Shown: positions 42,790-50,683 of the stretch, in pieces | Layout: every line of letters starts with the position of its first letter | Position numbering within the stretch: position 1 is the stretch's first letter | DNA from: Stappia indica | GTDB taxonomy: Bacteria > Pseudomonadota > Alphaproteobacteria > Rhizobiales > Stappiaceae | Assembly: GCF_020177335.1 (NCBI RefSeq) | Contig: NZ_JAIVMG010000004.1 | Span: 266,486-330,485, forward strand | Direction: 5' to 3' | Length of the DNA: 64,000 nt | The notes under the pieces: model-generated | Seen by the model: the letters and a program-made list of their open reading frames with translations, nothing else | What the model was told of the DNA's origin: nothing | Database searches by the model: none | Translations under genes and position numbers: made by a program

Positions 42790-43935
42790 ATGACCATCCA
42801 GACACCAGGCCTCAGGAGTGCCAGTACCGATGCCGACACCCCGGCCGGGGTCACACCGGTCACGCCTGCCGCTCCCGGCCTTGAGGGCATCGCCGTGGCC
42901 GAAACCGTGTTGAGCCATGTGGACGGGGTGAACGGACGGCTGTTGCTGCGCGGCCATGAGCTGCGCGACGTCGCCGGCACCTTGTCGTTCGAGGCGGCAA
43001 CCGTCTTGCTTTGGGCGGGTTTCCTGCCGAAGGCCGATCTTGCCCGCCTGACGGACCTGTTCGCCGCCGCGCGCGAGCGCGCCAGTGCTGCCCTCCCGGC
43101 CATGTGCGCCGCGCCCACAGGGCTCGGCGTCTATGAGCGGATGCGGCTCGGCCTTGCTGCCCTTCCTTTGGCGGGAGACCTGCATCCGGCCATCGCCATT
43201 GCCGGGGCGCAGCCGCTGCTCCTGGCAGCCGCCGCCCGACTTGCCGACGGCAAGGCGCCGCTGCCGGCCGACCCGTCCCTTGGCAGCGCCGCCGATCTGC
43301 TGCGAATGCTGCGCGGCACGCCGGCGCGACCGGAGGAGATCGCTGCGCTGGAGCGCTATCTGGTGACGGTGCTCGACCATGGTCTCAATGCCTCGACCTT
43401 CGCCGCGCGGGTGATCGCCTCCACCGGCGCCGATCTCGGCGACGCGGTGCTGGGGGCCATGGCCGCGCTGAAGGGACCGCTGCATGGCGGCGCGCCCGGC
43501 CCGGTGCTCGACATGATCGACGCCATCGAAAGCCCCGAGGCTGCGGAGGCGTGGATTGCCGACGAGCTTGCCGCCGGACGCCGGCTGATGGGCTTCGGCC
43601 ACCGGGTCTACCGCACCCGCGACCCGCGCGCCGATGTGCTGAAGGAGGGGCTTGCCCTGCTCTCCCCCGATCTGCCGGCCCTGCGCAAGGCCGAGGCCAT
43701 CGAGACGGCCGCCCAGCGCCTTTTGGCCCGGCACAAGCCGGATCGAAAGCTTCGCACCAATGTGGAGTTTTATACCGCCGTTCTGCTGGATGCGATCGGC
43801 CTGGACCGCCGCCTGTTCACGCCGCTGTTCGCGGTGGGGCGCACCCCAGGCTGGTGCGCCCATGCGCTGGAACAGCAGGCCGGCGGACGCCTGCTGCGAC
43901 CCGCCGCGATCTACGTCGGTCCGGACGCCGGATAG
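42790..43935 (+). CDS. Citrate synthase-family protein (possible 2-methylcitrate synthase)
   Basis: A 381-residue citrate synthase family member. Catalytic motifs: GPLHGGAP (His232), MGFGHRVYRTRDPRAD (His271) and TNVEFY (Glu326, where Asp is usual). An Asp-to-Glu change at the third catalytic position occurs in some methylcitrate-like members. The N-terminal 30 residues are low complexity (Thr/Pro/Ala-rich). ATG 42790 follows AGGAAGG. It is divergent from the HTH-citrate synthase and shares an operator region with it. The substrate may be another acyl-CoA (propionyl-CoA) rather than acetyl-CoA. Confidence 0.85.
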   Translation: MTIQTPGLRSASTDADTPAGVTPVTPAAPGLEGIAVAETVLSHVDGVNGRLLLRGHELRDVAGTLSFEAATVLLWAGFLPKADLARLTDLFAAARERASAALPAMCAAPTGLGVYERMRLGLAALPLAGDLHPAIAIAGAQPLLLAAAARLADGKAPLPADPSLGSAADLLRMLRGTPARPEEIAALERYLVTVLDHGLNASTFAARVIASTGADLGDAVLGAMAALKGPLHGGAPGPVLDMIDAIESPEAAEAWIADELAAGRRLMGFGHRVYRTRDPRADVLKEGLALLSPDLPALRKAEAIETAAQRLLARHKPDRKLRTNVEFYTAVLLDAIGLDRRLFTPLFAVGRTPGWCAHALEQQAGGRLLRPAAIYVGPDAG

Positions 43936-43972
43936 CCGGATCAGGCCGATACCTGACGTCTTGAAAGAACAA

Positions 43973-43998
43973 ACGCGGGGCGGCAAACCGCCCCGCGT
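43973..43998. terminator. Intrinsic terminator of the dctPQM operon (also after citrate synthase)
   Basis: ACGCGGGGCGG (43973-43983) and CCGCCCCGCGT (43988-43998) form an 11-pair perfect stem with a CAAA/TTTG loop. On the minus strand it is followed by TTTGTTCTTTC, a T-rich tail, 15 bases after the dctM stop. It can also act for the plus-strand gene. Confidence 0.8.
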
Positions 43999-44012
43999 CA
44001 TGGCGAGACCGC

Positions 44013-45416
44013 TTAGCGGTTGGTGATGATCTCCGGCCCCATCAGCGAATAGGGCAGCCAGGTCGACAGCGCCGGCGTGTAGGTCACCAGCACCAGGAAC
44101 AGAAGCAGGATCAGCACAAAGGGCATGGAGGCCCGCACCACCTGAATGAGGCTCATGCCGGTGATCCCGGAGGTCACGAACAGATTGAGCCCGATCGGCG
44201 GCGTGATCATGCCGATCTCCATGTTCACCACCATGATGATGCCGAGATGTACCGGATCGACCCCCAGCTCGATGGCGATCGGGAACACCACCGGTGCGAC
44301 GATCAAGAGTAGACCCGAAGGCTCCATGAACTGTCCGCCGATGAGAAGCAGGATGTTCACGGCGATCAGGAAGGTGAACCAGTTGAACCCGGCACCGATC
44401 ATCCAGTCGGTGATCGTCTGCGGAATGCGCTCCGAGGTCAGCACATGGGCAAACAGCAGCGCATTGACGATGATGAACATCAGCATGATCGTCGTCTTCG
44501 CCGCGTCGGTCAGCACCTTGCGGGTTTCCGGATGAAAACAGCCGGGCAGAAAATTGACCACCGTCAGCCACAGGTTGCGCAGGATGGCCTTTTCAAGGCT
44601 CTCGCCGTCGCGGCGCAGCGGCACACCCTTGAGCGGTCCCATGTCCCGATAGAGAAAGACAGCGATCAGGAAGGCATAGACCGCCGCCACCGAGGCCGCT
44701 TCCGTCGGGGTGAAGACGCCGCCGTAGATACCGCCGAGAATGATCACGATCAGCAGCAGGCCGAACCCTGCCTCGCCGCCGGAGGTCAGGATCTCACCCA
44801 GACCGGCGAAAGGCTGTTTCGGCATGTTCTTGATGCGGGCATTGATATAAATGGCGATCATCAGCATCAGGCCGGCGACCAGACCGGGGATCACACCGGC
44901 CAGGAACATGCGGCCGACCGACACATCCGTTGCCGCCGCATAGACCACCATGACGATGGACGGCGGGATCAGGATGCCCAGCGTACCGGCGTTGGCGATC
45001 ACACCGGCGGCGAACTCCTTGGTATAGCCCACCTGGCGCATACCGGCGATGGCGATGGTGCCGATGGCCACCACGGTTGCCGGTGAGGAGCCCGACAGGG
45101 CGGCGAACAGCATGCAGGAAAATACCGCCGCGATGGCCAGACCGCCACGGATGTGCCCAACGCAGGCGATGGCGAAGCGGATGATCCGCCGGGCGACACC
45201 GCCGGTCGACATGAAGGCCGAAGCGAGAATGAAGAAGGGAATCGCCAGCAGGGTGTAGTTCTGCGAGGCGGTGAACAGTTGTAGCGCGACCGAAGAGATC
45301 GAGTCGGAGGAAAAGAAGGCGATCGCCAGGACACTGGACAGTCCCAGGGCAATCGCGATCGGGACGCCGAGGAACAGCAGCCCGAGAACCATGATGAAGA
45401 GTACACCGGCCTCCAT
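44013..45416 (-). CDS. dctM: TRAP transporter large permease DctM
   Basis: A 467-residue membrane protein with 12-13 helices. PFFILASAFMSTGGVARRIIRFA, FAALSGSSPATVVAIGTIAI and GILIPPSIVMVVYAAATDVSVGRMFLAG are DctM signatures. It is the ion-coupled translocator of the tripartite system. It follows dctQ by 9 bases. The central loop (about 265-320, RRDGESLEKAILRN) is longer than in the smallest members. The operon terminates at 43973-43998. Confidence 0.93.
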   Translation of the reverse strand: MEAGVLFIMVLGLLFLGVPIAIALGLSSVLAIAFFSSDSISSVALQLFTASQNYTLLAIPFFILASAFMSTGGVARRIIRFAIACVGHIRGGLAIAAVFSCMLFAALSGSSPATVVAIGTIAIAGMRQVGYTKEFAAGVIANAGTLGILIPPSIVMVVYAAATDVSVGRMFLAGVIPGLVAGLMLMIAIYINARIKNMPKQPFAGLGEILTSGGEAGFGLLLIVIILGGIYGGVFTPTEAASVAAVYAFLIAVFLYRDMGPLKGVPLRRDGESLEKAILRNLWLTVVNFLPGCFHPETRKVLTDAAKTTIMLMFIIVNALLFAHVLTSERIPQTITDWMIGAGFNWFTFLIAVNILLLIGGQFMEPSGLLLIVAPVVFPIAIELGVDPVHLGIIMVVNMEIGMITPPIGLNLFVTSGITGMSLIQVVRASMPFVLILLLFLVLVTYTPALSTWLPYSLMGPEIITNR

Positions 45417-45425
45417 GACGCCCCC

Positions 45426-46046
45426 TTAATCCTTGATGATGTTCTTGTTTTCGGCGACGAGCTCTTCCGCTTCGTGCGCCGCGATGATCAGGTCACGCTT
45501 GCCGGTGATGATTTGCCAGGTGGCCTGCAGGCAGCGATAGGCCAGCAGCAGGAGGCCGATGGGCAGGATCAGATAGGCGATCCAGCGCTGCACCCGCTCC
45601 TGGGTGCCAAAGGTCTCCTGAACGAACTCCGGATAGCGCAGGTCATCGAGGCCGATGCCGATCTTGTACATCTTCAGCCAGTAATCGAGCGCGCCGCCAC
45701 GGGCGTTGATGCCGAAGAACTGCAGCCAGTCGGCGGAGAACAGAATGGCCGCATAGGCGACACCGCACAGGGCGCCGAAAATGGCGAAGAACCGGAACAG
45801 GCGCGGCGGGAACAGGCGGATCACCGCATCCACGCCGAGGTGCGCGCCGATCTTGATGCCATAGCTCATGCCGAACAGAATCAGCCAGGCGAACAGGATC
45901 CGCGTGAACTCCAGCGCACCGGTCCAGCCGGAATTGAAACCGTAGCGGGCAACCACCTGCGAAAAGGAAACGATGGTCATCGCCGCCATGAGAACGGCGA
46001 GCATGCCTTCCTCAAAGCGCGTGACCCAGTTGTCGACGCGTTGCAT
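45426..46046 (-). CDS. dctQ: TRAP transporter small permease DctQ
   Basis: A 206-residue protein with four main helices. The conserved sequence RYGFNSGWTGALEFTRILFAWLILFGMSYGIKIGAHLGVDAVIRLFP is typical of DctQ. It bridges the periplasmic binding protein and DctM. It is somewhat long because of a loop near 105-150 (INARGGALDYWLKMYKIGIGLDDLRYPEFVQETFG). It follows dctP after a hairpin (46118-46164). The ATG at 46046 is chosen by homology. Confidence 0.9.
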   Translation of the reverse strand: MQRVDNWVTRFEEGMLAVLMAAMTIVSFSQVVARYGFNSGWTGALEFTRILFAWLILFGMSYGIKIGAHLGVDAVIRLFPPRLFRFFAIFGALCGVAYAAILFSADWLQFFGINARGGALDYWLKMYKIGIGLDDLRYPEFVQETFGTQERVQRWIAYLILPIGLLLLAYRCLQATWQIITGKRDLIIAAHEAEELVAENKNIIKD

Positions 46047-46117
46047 CGTTTTTCTCCGGGCATGGAGTGGTGATGGGGCGCGGACCCGGTCCGCATCGGG
46101 CACGGGAGCCCGGTCTC

Positions 46118-46164
46118 CTGACCATCCGCCGGGAAGGCGCTCCTCCCCGGCGGACCATGGTCAG
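46118..46164 (-). terminator. Large stem-loop between dctP and dctQ
   Basis: CTGACCAT-CCGCCGGG (46118-46133) pairs with CCCGGCGG-acc-ATGGTCAG (46146-46164), about 16 pairs with a three-base bulge. It sits 8 bases past the dctP stop. It probably acts as a partial terminator or mRNA stabiliser, giving more binding protein than permease, as is usual for TRAP systems. Confidence 0.55.
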
Positions 46165-46171
46165 GGCACGA

Positions 46172-47176
46172 TCAGCTGGCGTTGTTCGACGCCACGGCGG
46201 CCTCGATCAGATCGACGCCGATGTCGTCCTGGAATTTCGCCCAGACCGGCTTCATCACATCGACCCAGGCCTTGCGTTGCTCCGGCGTGAGGGTCCGAAT
46301 TTCCGTTCCCGCATCGACGATCCGCTGCCGGCTGGCCGCCTCCTTGTCCGCCACGGCGGCATTGGCCGCCAGCGTCACTTCCTGGGCAATCGTCAGGAAC
46401 TGGTCCCGCACATCCGGATCAAGACCGTTCAGCCATTCGTCCGAGGTCACCAGCAGATAGGCAAGCAGCTGATGGTTGGTTTCGGTGATGCCGTCCTGCA
46501 CCTCGAAGAACTTCTGGGTGTAGATGTTCGACCAGGAGTTCTCCTGCCCGTCGACAACGCCGGTCTGCAGCGCGCCATAGACCTCCTTGAAGGCCAGCTT
46601 CTGCGCATTGGCGCCCATGGCCTCGATCATGGCGACGGCCACGTCCGAGGTCTGAACCCGGAACTTCAGGCCCTTGGCATCGCTCGGTAGCAACAGCGGC
46701 TTGTTGGCGGAAAACTGCTTCAGACCGGAGCTCCAGTAGCCGAGCCCGACGAAACCCACGTCGGTCATGGCGTTCAGCAGGCCCTTGCCCGCGTCACTCG
46801 CCGCGAAGCGGTCGACCGCGGCCAGATCCTGGAACAGGAACGGCAGATCGAACAACCGGTATTTCAGGGTATAGGCCTCGAACTTGGCGAGCGACGGCGC
46901 AGCCAGTTGCACGTCGCCGAGCAGCAGGGCTTCCATCACCTTGTCGTCATCGAACAACTGGGAGTTCGGGAACACCTGCATGCAGGCCTTGCCGTTCATC
47001 TCCTCATTGACGCGCTTGGCCAGCATGGTCGCCGCATCGCCCTTGGGATGGCCGCTCGCCGCCACCACATGGCTGAACTTGATGACCATCTCGCCGTCCT
47101 GGCAGTCCTCGGCAAACGCCGGCGCGGCGAAGGCAAGGGACGCAGCCGCAAGCGCGGCCGTGGCGAACTTCTTCAT
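46172..47176 (-). CDS. dctP: TRAP transporter substrate-binding protein DctP
   Basis: A 334-residue periplasmic binding protein. A signal peptide (1-21, KKFATAALAAASLAFAAPAFA) is followed by IKFSHVVAASGHPKGDAATMLAKRVNEEMNGKACMQVFPNSQLFDDDKVMEALLLGDVQLAAPS, the DctP pattern, with the conserved Arg of FRVQTSDV that ligates carboxylates. It is the first gene of dctPQM and would bind a C4-dicarboxylate or similar acid. Transcription should start near 47260 from the sigma-54 site at 47272-47286, activated by DctD encoded just upstream. Confidence 0.92.
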   Translation of the reverse strand: MKKFATAALAAASLAFAAPAFAEDCQDGEMVIKFSHVVAASGHPKGDAATMLAKRVNEEMNGKACMQVFPNSQLFDDDKVMEALLLGDVQLAAPSLAKFEAYTLKYRLFDLPFLFQDLAAVDRFAASDAGKGLLNAMTDVGFVGLGYWSSGLKQFSANKPLLLPSDAKGLKFRVQTSDVAVAMIEAMGANAQKLAFKEVYGALQTGVVDGQENSWSNIYTQKFFEVQDGITETNHQLLAYLLVTSDEWLNGLDPDVRDQFLTIAQEVTLAANAAVADKEAASRQRIVDAGTEIRTLTPEQRKAWVDVMKPVWAKFQDDIGVDLIEAAVASNNAS

Positions 47177-47271
47177 GGGTGTCCTCCCAGACTTGGTTTG
47201 ACCCGGGGTGCCTCGTGCCCCCGGTGGCATCTGCCGCCGGCAAAAGCCCGGCCAGATGCCTCACCCCTTAG

Positions 47272-47286
47272 GCAACCTGCGTGCCA
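47272..47286 (-). promoter_or_regulatory. Sigma-54 promoter of dctPQM
   Basis: On the minus strand the sequence TGGCACGCAGGTTGC is an exact match to the -24/-12 consensus TGGCAC-N5-TTGC. It points at dctP, with an expected start near 47260, about 85 bases before the dctP ATG. The DctD enhancer sites lie upstream at 47351-47401. Confidence 0.9.
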
Positions 47287-47350
47287 AACGCGCGAAACCG
47301 CAGGAATCCGCCACACCCGAGAACCACACTCGCCACACGTCCGGGCGTCA

Positions 47351-47401
47351 TGTGTCGGTTCCGACCCATCACATTCGCCCCAATGGGTGGGAACCGACAC
47401 A
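47351..47401. promoter_or_regulatory. Paired upstream activator sites for DctD
   Basis: A 19-bp arm (47351-47369) starting TGTGTCGGTTCC is mirrored by 47383-47401 ending GGAACCGACACA with one mismatch in 19 positions; the spacer is 13 bp. The left arm contains the smaller dyad GTCGG-TT-CCGAC. The pair lies about 65-115 bp upstream of the sigma-54 promoter, the usual distance for enhancer-binding proteins. DctD is encoded immediately upstream. Confidence 0.8.
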
Positions 47402-47436
47402 CCACCTGCGCCGCGCCGCCCCTCCGCCTGCCCCGC

Positions 47437-48777
47437 TCAGCCTTCGGCCAGCGGCGCATCCCGGTCGAGACCGTATTTCCGGATCTTTTCGTAAAGCGCC
47501 TTGCGCGAGACACCGAGCGCCTCATAGGTGGCCTTCAGGCTGCCGCCGTTGCGCGCCAGCGCATCCTGGATCACCGCCCGCTCATAGGCCCCGACCCGCT
47601 CCGCAAGGCTTTGCCCTGCCTCGAAGCCGGACGGCCCATCGGCGCTTTCCAACCCCAGCACGAACCGGTCGGCGACATTGCGCAATTCGCGCACGTTGCC
47701 GGGCCAGTCGCGCGCCATCAGCCCGGTGATGAAGGCGGGGGTGGCATCGGGGATCTCCCGCCGGTAGCGCGCCCGCGCCTCCCGTGCCAGATGGTGAAAC
47801 AGCAACGGGATGTCTTCCTTGCGCGCGCGCAGCGGCGGCACCTCGACGCTCACCACATTGAGCCGATAAAACAGATCCTTGCGGAAGCGCCCCTCATTGC
47901 CCGCCACCACCAGATCGTCCTTGGTCGCTGCCAGGAAGCGGATATCGAGCGCAATGGTCTTGTTGGAGCCAAGCCGCTCGATCGTCCGCGTCTCGATCAC
48001 CCTGAGGAGCTTGACCTGAAGGTCGAGCGGCATGGATTCGATCTCGTCGAGAAAGACCGTTCCCCCTTGCGCATGCTCCAGCTTGCCGATCCGCTGCCGG
48101 CTGGCGCCGGTGAACGCCCCCTGCTCATGGCCGAACAGCTCCGATTCGATCACCTCCGCCGGCAGGCCGCCACAATTGAGCGCGACGAACGGCCCGCCGT
48201 GGCGGTGCCCTTCCTCGTGCAGGGCCCGGGCCACCACCTCCTTGCCCGCCCCGGTCTCACCGACAATCAGGATATCCGCATCCGTATCGGCCAGGGTGGC
48301 GACGAGACCGCGCAGCCGCTCCATCACCGGCGAGCGCCCGACGAGCCGCCCTTCCAGTCCGGTGCGCTGCGCCAGTTGTTCGCGCAGAATGCGGTTTTCC
48401 AGCACCAGCCGGCGCTTTTCCAGCGCCCGCTCGATCACATTGGCCAGCCGGCTGACCGGAAACGGCTTTTCCATGAAGTCATAGGCGCCGGACCGCATCG
48501 CCTCCACCGCCAGCGGCACATCGCCATGGCCGGTGATCAGGATCACCGGCATGGCCGGATCGATCTCCAGCGCGTGGCGCATCAAGGCAAGCCCATCGGT
48601 CTTCGGCATCCGGATGTCGGTGACCAGCACGCCATAAAGATCGCGCGCCAGATGCTCCGCCACGCCAGCGGCGCTGGCAAACGCCGAGACCTGATGCCCG
48701 GCCAGTTCCAGCCCCTCGGCCAGCGCCTCGCGCAGATCCGCCTCGTCATCGACCAGAAGTACCGTTGCCTTGTCCAT
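47437..48777 (-). CDS. dctD: Sigma-54-dependent response regulator DctD
   Basis: A 446-residue NtrC-family activator. Receiver domain 1-125 (Asp10-Asp11, phosphoacceptor Asp54, Lys104), AAA+ domain with Walker A GETGAGKE (173-180), the sigma-54 contact loop GAFTGA (220-225) and Walker B VFLDEIE, then a Fis-type helix-turn-helix (GSLKATYEALGVSRKALYEKIRKYGL). It activates dctPQM through the sites at 47351-47401. It follows dctB by 17 bases and probably receives phosphate from it. Confidence 0.95.
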   Translation of the reverse strand: MDKATVLLVDDEADLREALAEGLELAGHQVSAFASAAGVAEHLARDLYGVLVTDIRMPKTDGLALMRHALEIDPAMPVILITGHGDVPLAVEAMRSGAYDFMEKPFPVSRLANVIERALEKRRLVLENRILREQLAQRTGLEGRLVGRSPVMERLRGLVATLADTDADILIVGETGAGKEVVARALHEEGHRHGGPFVALNCGGLPAEVIESELFGHEQGAFTGASRQRIGKLEHAQGGTVFLDEIESMPLDLQVKLLRVIETRTIERLGSNKTIALDIRFLAATKDDLVVAGNEGRFRKDLFYRLNVVSVEVPPLRARKEDIPLLFHHLAREARARYRREIPDATPAFITGLMARDWPGNVRELRNVADRFVLGLESADGPSGFEAGQSLAERVGAYERAVIQDALARNGGSLKATYEALGVSRKALYEKIRKYGLDRDAPLAEG

Positions 48778-48794
48778 TCACCTGCCCTTGATGG

Positions 48795-50627
48795 CTATGC
48801 CGCAGCCTCGCTGGCACGGTCGGCGCGCGGCAGGCGCACGGTGAACACCGCCCCGCCGGTCTCGCCCCTGCCGATGGCCAGCGTGCCGGAAAAATCGTGA
48901 ACGATCTTGTAGGCAATCGACAGGCCAAGCCCCAGGCCCTTGCCCACATCCTTGGTGGTGAAGAACGGGTCGAACACCTGCGACAACAGCTCGTCGGCGA
49001 CCCCCGGACCGTTGTCGGCCACCTCGATCACCCCGAAATCCCCGTCAAGATAGGTGCTCAGGACAACGGCCCCATCCGCCTCATCCTCGACCGCATCCAG
49101 CGCATTGGCGGCAAGGTTCAGGACCACCTGTTCAAGACGCACATGCCCGCCGATCACCTGGATCGGTCCGTCCAGATGGCGCACTTCCAGCCGCGCGCCG
49201 GTCTGCTTCAGGCGCGGCGAGAGCAACATCAGGGCTTCGTCGATCACCGGCTTGACGGCGATGGGGCCGAGCCGGGTGCCTGCCCGCCGGCTGAAGCCTT
49301 TCAGGATGCGCGAGATTTCCGCCATCCGCTCGACCATGACGATGATCTTGTCGAGCCCGGCGCCGGTCTTGTCCAGCCGGCCCAGATCGAGGAACTGCTT
49401 GGCGTTGTCCGCGTTCGAGCGGATCGCGGCCAGCGGCTGGTTGAACTCATGGGAAAGTGCCGCCGACATCTGCCCCAGCGTCGCCATCTTGGCCGCCTGC
49501 ACCAGATCCGCCTGCATCCGGCGCAATTCCTCTTCCGCCGCCTCGCGCTCGCGCACCTCGCTGGCAAGGCGGGTATTGGCCTCGGAGAGATCGCGCGTGC
49601 GCTGCCGCACGCGCCGTTCCAGCCTGAGCGCCGAAAGCCGATCCTCACGCATGCGGCGAAGCCCGGCCTGACGCCGCTCCAGCGCCACCCAACCGATGCC
49701 AGAGAACAACAGGCAGGCCAGCACCGCGATTGCCGTCGCCTTGAACGCCTGCGACCGCGCGGCGGTGGTATCGGCAAAGGCGATCACCTGCCAGCCCAGC
49801 AAAGGCAACCGGCGGGTCATCCTCAAAAACGACCGGTCCGGCCCTTCGTCGGGCAACCCCACCAGACCGAGCACCCCGGGCAGCACCGCCGGATCCGTCT
49901 CCGCCTCACTGTCAGTCTCCGCGAGGGTCACCGTCACCGCCCCCAGCGGCTCGACCTGATCGGACAACCGCTGCCCGCGCCAGACCGGCCGGTTGCTTGC
50001 AACCACCTGCCCCTCGCCATCCACGGCGACAAGCGGCGCCTTGCTCAGGGCCCAGGCCTGTTCGACCTCGCCAAGGCTGACCCAGACGACCACCGCACCG
50101 CTGGAGCCTTGCGCCCCGCGCGTTGCCGAGGCGAACACATAGCTGCCGGGAAGGCTGCGGTTGCCCGGCCGATAGGCGCGGCCAAGCCGCCCTTGCAACG
50201 CTTCCTCCAGCGGCAAGGCAGTGATGTCGCGGGCCGGCATCAACCCGGCCCCGCGCGGCAGCATGTGGCTGGAGGCAATGAGATGCCCGGCCGGGTCGTA
50301 GAAGGCGACCTCCTGCGCCCCCGCCATGCCGGCGGCAATCGCCGCGACCCGCTCGCCGGCGCTCCGGTCGCGCGTCAGCACCAGCTCCCGCACATCCGGC
50401 CGCTGCGCCAGCAAGGGCGGCAACAGGCGAAACTTGTCCAGCTGCCGCTCCAGCGTCGCCGCCTGCACCGCCAGCAGCGCCTGCGAACGGGTGATGACCT
50501 CATCGGTAAAAAGCCGGGAACTGACACTCCACGTCACCCAGCCCGCCACCACCGTCACGGGCACGGACAGGCAGATCAGAACAAGAAAGACGGCATTGTG
50601 CCGTGCCGCGCGCCGCAGATCCCTCAT
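48795..50627 (-). CDS. dctB: C4-dicarboxylate sensor histidine kinase DctB
   Basis: A 610-residue kinase. Helix 1 (about 13-35), a periplasmic double-PAS-like sensor domain (about 40-290), helix 2 (295-315), a coiled coil (325-385), the H-box MSAALSHEFNQPLAAIRSN (His393), and HATPase motifs NLAANALDA, VADNGPGV and GKGLGLGLSIA. It senses periplasmic dicarboxylates and phosphorylates DctD. It precedes dctD with a short gap in the same transcript, directly upstream of the transporter it controls. Confidence 0.93.
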   Translation of the reverse strand: MRDLRRAARHNAVFLVLICLSVPVTVVAGWVTWSVSSRLFTDEVITRSQALLAVQAATLERQLDKFRLLPPLLAQRPDVRELVLTRDRSAGERVAAIAAGMAGAQEVAFYDPAGHLIASSHMLPRGAGLMPARDITALPLEEALQGRLGRAYRPGNRSLPGSYVFASATRGAQGSSGAVVVWVSLGEVEQAWALSKAPLVAVDGEGQVVASNRPVWRGQRLSDQVEPLGAVTVTLAETDSEAETDPAVLPGVLGLVGLPDEGPDRSFLRMTRRLPLLGWQVIAFADTTAARSQAFKATAIAVLACLLFSGIGWVALERRQAGLRRMREDRLSALRLERRVRQRTRDLSEANTRLASEVREREAAEEELRRMQADLVQAAKMATLGQMSAALSHEFNQPLAAIRSNADNAKQFLDLGRLDKTGAGLDKIIVMVERMAEISRILKGFSRRAGTRLGPIAVKPVIDEALMLLSPRLKQTGARLEVRHLDGPIQVIGGHVRLEQVVLNLAANALDAVEDEADGAVVLSTYLDGDFGVIEVADNGPGVADELLSQVFDPFFTTKDVGKGLGLGLSIAYKIVHDFSGTLAIGRGETGGAVFTVRLPRADRASEAAA

Positions 50628-50683
50628 ACCCGCAGTTTACGTATGGTCAGCGCGGCGGACAATCGCAATCGCCCCGCTGTCCC

